Part shown: piece after piece, positions 6,510 to 10,055 of the stretch
Position numbering within the stretch: the first letter of the stretch is position 1
Layout: each line of letters opens with the position of its first letter
NCBI GenBank assembly: GCA_029880775.1
Contig: JAOUNV010000032.1
Coordinates: 1-10,055 of the forward strand
Direction: 5' to 3'
Source of the DNA: Nitrospinota bacterium
GTDB taxonomy: Bacteria > Nitrospinota_A > UBA7883
Length of the DNA stretch: 10,055 bases
The notes under the pieces: generated by a model
The model's database searches: none
What the model saw: the letters and a program-made list of their open reading frames with translations, nothing else
Told to the model about the DNA's origin: nothing
Translations under genes and position numbers: made by a program

Positions 6510-7250
6510 ATGAGAGGCCAGAACAACTTGATAAACAAAGAGAAAAGAATGGGCGTAAATGTCGCCGTGATGTTATTTGCGGCCGCCGTACTTACCGCCT
6601 GCGGCTCCGGTAACATGGGAGAATCCGCAAAAGGGACACCGTCCATCGTCGATTCGGCGTTGGTAATGCAGTTCAACGCGGAGATTGTTGACGCCTCGGG
6701 CGTAGCGGTCCAGTCTTCACCTGTGGACATGAACTCGGGCGCGTTCCAGTTTACCAACATCCCGCAGGGTAACTATACCGTCACACTTTACGATCCTTTT
6801 CTGATCCCACTTGCTGTCTATTCATTAGCGTTGACGGGAGACACCCTGTCGATAAGTGGTAACGCTTTCATGGATCCATCCACATGGGTGATCGAATACG
6901 CTCCTGCGCCAGCTCCGGCTCCGACCGACCCGGCTCCTGCTCCGACCGATCCAGCTCCTGCGCCAACCGACCCGGCTCCTGCGCCGACCGACCCGGCTCC
7001 TGCGCCAACCGACCCGGCTCCTGCGCCGACCGATCCGGCTCCGGTTAACACAAATCTCACGGACCAGGAACTGAGCGACCTTGGTTTTAATGCCAGCGAG
7101 ATAGCCAAGATCAAGAAGCTTACGGAAGTCTCCGGCGCCCCGATGACATCTATCGTTGATATGCGCCTTTCCGGAATGGGCTGGGGCGAGATTTGCAAGC
7201 AGTTGGGTGTGGATCCCAGTGTGCTGGGAGGGGGCAAAGGCAAGAAGTAG
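6510..7250 (+). CDS. Secreted lipoprotein with PAPAPTD repeats and C-terminal MRLSGMGWG motif (paralogue 2)
   Basis: Function unknown; paralogue of the gene at 5394. The 246-residue product has basic residues near its start, a hydrophobic stretch at about 15-30 and the lipobox LTAC with Cys31. Residues about 46-130 form a shortened version of the same beta-sandwich (SGAFQFTNIPQGNYTVTLYD, ending STWVIEY, compared with ATWTVEF in paralogue 1). A stiff Pro/Ala linker (130-178) of six PAPAPTD units follows, then a mostly helical region and MRLSGMGWG (218-226) with EICKQLGVDPSVLG, ending in GGGKGKK. The linker is typical of spacers that hold a domain away from a membrane or across peptidoglycan. 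Start chosen by the AAGGAAG site. The gene ends in its own terminator. That the two genes arose by duplication is an inference from shared domain order, motif and terminator. Confidence 0.87.
   Translation: MRGQNNLINKEKRMGVNVAVMLFAAAVLTACGSGNMGESAKGTPSIVDSALVMQFNAEIVDASGVAVQSSPVDMNSGAFQFTNIPQGNYTVTLYDPFLIPLAVYSLALTGDTLSISGNAFMDPSTWVIEYAPAPAPAPTDPAPAPTDPAPAPTDPAPAPTDPAPAPTDPAPAPTDPAPVNTNLTDQELSDLGFNASEIAKIKKLTEVSGAPMTSIVDMRLSGMGWGEICKQLGVDPSVLGGGKGKK
6909..7043 (+). repeat. Six 21-bp tandem repeats encoding PAPAPTD
   Basis: Units begin at 6909, 6930, 6951, 6972, 6993 and 7014, with a partial seventh (PAP) to 7043. The copies differ at few positions (GCG or GCT, CCG or CCA, GAC or GAT). The 21-bp unit keeps the reading frame, so gain or loss of copies would change only linker length. 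Confidence 0.93.
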
Positions 7251-7275
7251 CGCCTGATACCTGAACTCGATTTCA

Positions 7276-7309
7276 ACCGCTCGGCTGTAATGGCCGGGCG
7301 GTTTTTTTT
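7276..7309 (+). terminator. Intrinsic terminator of the second lipoprotein gene
   Basis: ACCGCTCGGC (7276-7285) pairs with GCCGGGCGGT (7293-7302) with one T-G wobble, loop TGTAATG, followed by eight T (7302-7309). It is 25 nt after the stop codon. The CGGC-TGTxATG-GCCGGGC core is shared with the terminator at 6161. Confidence 0.92.
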
Positions 7310-7427
7310 ATGCGAGCGAAACGATAATCATCAAGGCACGGCGCCCTTAATCTGAGAGACAAAAAACGACAAATCTTCCCTACCTGGCTCCACTAGCTTA
7401 AGATGCTTCCAACGGAATAGATTATTT

Positions 7428-8303
7428 ATGCGGATTACAAATTCAACAGCCAAATCACTGATAAGCTTGGCAGTGGCTTTAGTGTTGCTTGTCGGCTGCT
7501 TCTTTATCGTAGTGTTCATAGCGTTGATTTACTCACCCTTGATGGAGCCTTATGTATACACCTTAATCTTCCTTGCGGCAGTAGCCGTGTTTCTTACCCA
7601 CAGAAAGATATCCCGACGTTTCGGATTGTGTTTCGATAATCAGAGTCCGTGCGAAAGCTGCGGCTCTCCGCTACGCTTCGACCAAGCCACTTGCCCCTCC
7701 TGCCAGACGCGCCATGAACCAAAGAAAAGGAATTGGACAGTTGGTGATATCTTGATAATTCCAATATTCGCACTACCGACGTTCTTTGTAGCTACTACCA
7801 TACATGAATTTTCTGCTTACACGTGCATATCCCATTGCAGTGCTGTCACAAGCGATCTAGCCTACCTTCGCAAAGCCCAGGATATCTATAAGACCAAAAA
7901 TGGGATATTCTATCAGGGGCTTCCAAAAAAAAGTCACCCTCCTGGATTTGACCTTACATATTCCGTACAAATCGCAAAGGTTCTTGTCAATAACACCCGC
8001 CTTGTATATGTTGGAGCCTCTTCCAACTGCGATATGGAATGCAAAAGCCTTCCGGAAGTATGGATATGGGACAGCGCCGGAGATTTCGATAAGAACTATC
8101 ACAACACCATGAATCCAACGCCTGAATTCCTCTTCGCCGGATACGCCGCCCTGGGGCAGACCGAGTGGCTTAAGAAACTGATATCAAAGCGAAGTGTGGA
8201 TATCAAGAACGTCCGTTTGCACGGCAAATCCCCGATGCAGCTGGCGATGCAGAACGGTCACGCCGACATGGTCCTGCTACTGACAGAACTTCGGAGGGAG
8301 TAG
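7428..8303 (+). CDS. Membrane protein with zinc ribbon, pilin-like extracytoplasmic region and ankyrin-like C-terminus
   Basis: I do not recognise a named family for the whole 291-residue protein. Two hydrophobic segments (about 10-34 and 41-57) precede a compact zinc ribbon with two CxxC pairs (Cys75/78 in CESC, Cys89/92 in CPSC). A third membrane segment spans about 105-125. Residues 136-215 resemble the globular part of type IV pilin-like proteins: CSAVTSDLAYLRKAQDIYKTKNGIFY followed by a GFDLTYS strand, with further cysteines at 137, 201 and 205 that could form disulfides. The end (235-288) matches ankyrin-repeat spacing (GYAALGQTEWLKKLI and GKSPMQLAMQNGHADMVLLL). With a cytoplasmic N-terminus, the ribbon would be inside and the rest outside. 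ATG 7428 has only GGAA 10 nt upstream. The gene is visibly more AT-rich than the pst genes. It is bounded by a terminator on the left and converges with the OsmC gene. Confidence 0.82.
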   Translation: MRITNSTAKSLISLAVALVLLVGCFFIVVFIALIYSPLMEPYVYTLIFLAAVAVFLTHRKISRRFGLCFDNQSPCESCGSPLRFDQATCPSCQTRHEPKKRNWTVGDILIIPIFALPTFFVATTIHEFSAYTCISHCSAVTSDLAYLRKAQDIYKTKNGIFYQGLPKKSHPPGFDLTYSVQIAKVLVNNTRLVYVGASSNCDMECKSLPEVWIWDSAGDFDKNYHNTMNPTPEFLFAGYAALGQTEWLKKLISKRSVDIKNVRLHGKSPMQLAMQNGHADMVLLLTELRRE

Positions 8304-8325
8304 GCGACGACTGCCGCATGGCAAT

Positions 8326-8357
8326 AAAAAGGCGGCCGGTTTATACCCCGGACCGCC
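8326..8357 (-). terminator. Intrinsic terminator of the OsmC-family gene
   Basis: On the minus strand, GGCGG and CCGG (8357-8348, with one bulged T) pair with CCGG and CCGCC (8339-8331) around an 8-nt loop, followed by TTTTT (8330-8326). The T-run lies only on this side, so it terminates minus-strand transcription from the OsmC gene. It sits 24 nt past that gene's stop. The plus-strand gene ending at 8303 gets only a hairpin without T-run. Confidence 0.8.
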
Positions 8358-8381
8358 GAATTGATGGAGAGTCAGCTCTGA

Positions 8382-8906
8382 TCAGCTTATAGTTTTCCCG
8401 TTATGTTTCACTTCGCCGTTAACCTCTATGGCGCGCACCAGCATATCCAGAACCGGGCAGTGGCTTTCCACCGTCTGGATCAACTGCTGGATCGTCGCCT
8501 CGTCCGCCGGGCTTTCGATATGGGTGACATACTGAATCTTGCTGTAGCCGGATGGGATATTCTCATCCATACCGAAAAGACCCTGCAAGTCCAGATAACC
8601 TTTCACATCCACCTTCAAAGAAGTAAGCTCCACCCCCATGACAGAGGCGTAGGCCGCATACATTATCTCCTGACAGGTACCTAATGCCGCCAGCAAAAGC
8701 TCCACCGGGTTCGGTCCGGCGTTCCCTCCCCCCAGCTCCGGCGGCTCATCAATGGTCATTGTGTCAAAATCCCGGATGTTCGCCTCGCACTTTGTATCAC
8801 TGATCCATTTTGTCTAGCTGCGGAAAACAGCCTTTCCCGCTTCCAGCTTCTCCTTGATGGCCCCGATGGTGGCAAGTAAAGCTTCTTTCAAAGATTCCTG
8901 GGACAT
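8382..8906 (-). pseudogene. OsmC-family protein gene interrupted by an in-frame TAG at codon 31
   Basis: OsmC/Ohr-like proteins are cytosolic thiol-dependent peroxidases that reduce organic hydroperoxides. The frame from ATG 8906, which has AGGAGG 4 nt upstream, encodes 30 residues (beginning MSQESLKEALLATIGAIKEK), then TAG at 8816-8814, then continues TKWISDTKCEANIRDF and the typical DEPPELGG, AGPNPVELLLAALGTC and SHCPVLDMLVR. The two redox cysteines of the family fall at codons 78 and 150. Total length with the stop read through is 174 residues, normal for OsmC proteins with this N-terminal helix. Downstream of the TAG the frame is otherwise intact. ATG 8759 could give a 125-residue product but has no good ribosome site and lacks the first strands. 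TAG is the normal stop of at least four other genes here, so reassignment is unlikely. Either a recent nonsense mutation or a base-call error fits best. Confidence 0.8.
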
Positions 8907-8910
8907 AATT

Positions 8911-8916
8911 CCTCCT
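8911..8916 (-). promoter_or_regulatory. Consensus Shine-Dalgarno of the OsmC-family gene
   Basis: AGGAGG on the minus strand, separated by AATT from ATG 8906. It identifies 8906 as the original start, upstream of the in-frame TAG. Confidence 0.8.
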
Positions 8917-8966
8917 GTGGATTAGATGATGCTATGCTTTCCACGCCCAATCTCGTGGGAATGTGA

Positions 8967-8978
8967 TAAGTTAACTTA
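8967..8978. repeat. 12-bp palindrome at the OsmC promoter start site
   Basis: TAAGTTAACTTA is a perfect palindrome directly downstream of the -10 box at 8992-8987, covering the expected start of transcription. The position suits a repressor site. No known regulator motif is claimed. Confidence 0.45.
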
Positions 8979-8986
8979 ACCGGGTG

Positions 8987-9015
8987 ATTATACCCCTCAC
9001 CGGCGCCGTTAACAA
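8987..9015 (-). promoter_or_regulatory. Promoter of the OsmC-family gene (sigma-70 type)
   Basis: On the minus strand a TTGTTA -35 (9015-9010, 4 of 6) and a consensus TATAAT -10 (8992-8987) are separated by exactly 17 nt. Transcription would begin near 8980, giving a leader of about 75 nt to ATG 8906. The leader includes a small hairpin, CCACG (8941-8945) with CGTGG (8954-8958). Confidence 0.7.
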
Positions 9016-9107
9016 TCACAAACTCTCGCTCACTAATGATAACAAGGAGATATCCGGGACAACCCCAACCTGTACATACATGAGCCCTGCGGAAGCATAA
9101 ACATCGC

Positions 9108-10055
9108 TTAGCTCTTTTGGGCGGGTTCCACCTTCTCTGTCTTCTCAGTCGTCTCTCCATCGGATATCTCCCCTGCGGCCACCAGCGCCCGGCGCATCAT
9201 AATGGGTCCGGCTATCTGGTTCACCGCCACGGCGGATATGGCGATAGTGGCCACCACCCCACCCACCGGGCCGAACAATTGTTGTGCCAGCACCGCAAAG
9301 CCTATATTTATCCCAGCCTGGCCGATAAAACCCTGCCAGGCGTTCTTGCGCATCTCCACCGGCTCCCCCGCCATCTTCAGCCCGGTGTTCACCCCCAGCC
9401 ACACTCCCACCATGCGGGTGAGCACCAGCGCCACGGCCAGCGGCAGGTTCGCCGCCAGGGCGGAGAGGTCCAGCCCCTGCCCCGCCAGGGAAAAGAAGAT
9501 AACGTAGACGGGGGCAGACGAATACTCGATCGCCTTGATCAGCTTCTCGCCGCTTTTGGAATAGTTCTCCACCATGAATCCGGCCACAATCGCCGCCAGC
9601 ATTGCGCTCACATGGAAATGGATCGACACCTCCGACAAGGCCATGGCCATGCCGGAGACCCACAGCGCCGCGTTCTTTTCCGTCTGGCGCAGCACCAGGA
9701 TCATCACCCCGCCAGCCACCAGCCCGATCACCACAGCGCCACCGATATGCCGCAACACACCGGAAGCCTGGCCGCTCTCCGCCATTCCCAGAAAATGCCC
9801 CACCACCGGCGCCAGCATGCCGAACACCAATATCACCACAACATCCACAATGACCGTAGATCCCATTACTATCTCGGAGACCGGCCCCTTGGCCCTCCCC
9901 TCTGTGATCACCGCCACAGCAGTGGCCGGGGAATTGGCCATAGACAAGATCCCCAACAGCAACGCCGCCCCGAACGCCGCCGCCAACGGGCCAGATGGCG
10001 ACGCCACAGCAGTCACACCAGAGAAGTAGAAGGCGGGAAACATCACCCCATCACG
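9108..10055 (-). CDS. Cation:proton antiporter, CPA2 type, C-terminal part (5' end outside window)
   Basis: Likely an inner-membrane antiporter exchanging Na+ or K+ for protons. The frame stays open to base 10055, so the GTG at 10046 and ATG at 10043 are internal and the first membrane segments are missing. About 315 residues are visible, with roughly eight to nine hydrophobic segments. Family-like features are SMANSPATAVAVITEGRAKG (numbered from GTG 10046, about 35-54), a single Asp in a membrane segment at STVIVDVV (about 63-70), SAMLAAIVAGFMVEN (147-161), PVYVIFFSLAGQGLDL (179-194) and QGFIGQAGINIGFAVLA (238-254). The C-terminus is a short charged tail without an RCK/TrkA-N domain, unlike KefB/KefC. 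Having one Asp in that segment instead of the Asn-Asp or Asp-Asp pair is a weak hint at electroneutral exchange. It lies upstream of the OsmC gene on the same strand, which has its own promoter. Ion specificity cannot be read from the sequence. Confidence 0.85.
   Translation of the reverse strand, partial: RDGVMFPAFYFSGVTAVASPSGPLAAAFGAALLLGILSMANSPATAVAVITEGRAKGPVSEIVMGSTVIVDVVVILVFGMLAPVVGHFLGMAESGQASGVLRHIGGAVVIGLVAGGVMILVLRQTEKNAALWVSGMAMALSEVSIHFHVSAMLAAIVAGFMVENYSKSGEKLIKAIEYSSAPVYVIFFSLAGQGLDLSALAANLPLAVALVLTRMVGVWLGVNTGLKMAGEPVEMRKNAWQGFIGQAGINIGFAVLAQQLFGPVGGVVATIAISAVAVNQIAGPIMMRRALVAAGEISDGETTEKTEKVEPAQKS

Noticed and set aside
6365..6760. Minus-strand 131-codon open frame opposite the second lipoprotein start
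   Set aside because: It is antisense to the signal peptide and beta-sandwich of a well-supported gene and has no start signal.
6909..7043. Possible CRISPR or intergenic tandem array
   Set aside because: The units are contiguous without spacers, 21 bp long, and in frame within a lipoprotein gene.
6818..7276. Minus-strand frame with GAGAGSVG repeats
   Set aside because: The repeats are the reverse complement of the PAPAPTD repeat and the frame covers the terminator region. It is a shadow.
8814..8816. Pyrrolysine insertion at the OsmC TAG
   Set aside because: Neighbouring genes use TAG as a normal stop, OsmC proteins are not known pyrrolysine proteins, and no pyl genes are in the window. It is kept only as something a genome search could test.
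8888..9160. Minus-strand 90-codon open frame between the antiporter and OsmC genes
   Set aside because: It overlaps the antiporter C-terminus, the OsmC promoter and the OsmC start, and its sequence is arginine-rich at first and then unstructured. It looks like a chance frame.

Overview
The window looks like chromosomal DNA from a Gram-negative bacterium. The evidence is two lipoprotein signal peptides with lipoboxes, the large PstA/PstC-type phosphate permeases, a PhoB-type promoter and strong Shine-Dalgarno sites. A deltaproteobacterial or related lineage would fit, but the sequence alone does not fix it. No rRNA, tRNA, CRISPR array, transposase or phage gene was seen.

Left part (1-4998, minus strand): three genes of a high-affinity phosphate ABC transporter, transcribed pstC-pstA-pstB. 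pstB runs off the left edge. Both permeases are the long form. PstC carries a predicted beta-propeller-like periplasmic domain, and PstA an extracytoplasmic domain with a long coiled coil. Upstream of pstC is a good Pho-box candidate placed 11 nt before a TATACT -10 element. No pstS gene lies between this promoter and pstC, so the binding protein must be encoded elsewhere.

Middle part (5097-7310, plus strand): an AT-rich intergenic region with an 8+8 bp palindrome around a TATAAT box, followed by two paralogous secreted lipoproteins of unknown function. Both have a lipobox, a beta-sandwich (transthyretin/CNA-B-like) domain and an almost identical C-terminal motif, MRLSGMGWG. Their linkers differ: the second contains six copies of a 21-bp PAPAPTD repeat. 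Each gene ends in a strong intrinsic terminator, and the two hairpins share their core and loop sequence.

Right-middle part (7428-8303, plus strand): an unusual membrane protein combining three membrane segments, a four-cysteine zinc ribbon, a pilin-like extracytoplasmic region and ankyrin-like repeats at the C-terminus.

Right part (8326-10055, minus strand): an OsmC-family gene that has its own promoter, Shine-Dalgarno and terminator but is interrupted by an in-frame TAG at codon 31. Upstream of it is the C-terminal part of a CPA2-type cation:proton antiporter that runs off the right edge. The best candidates for something undescribed are the lipoprotein pair, the zinc-ribbon/pilin-like/ankyrin fusion and the amber-interrupted OsmC gene.
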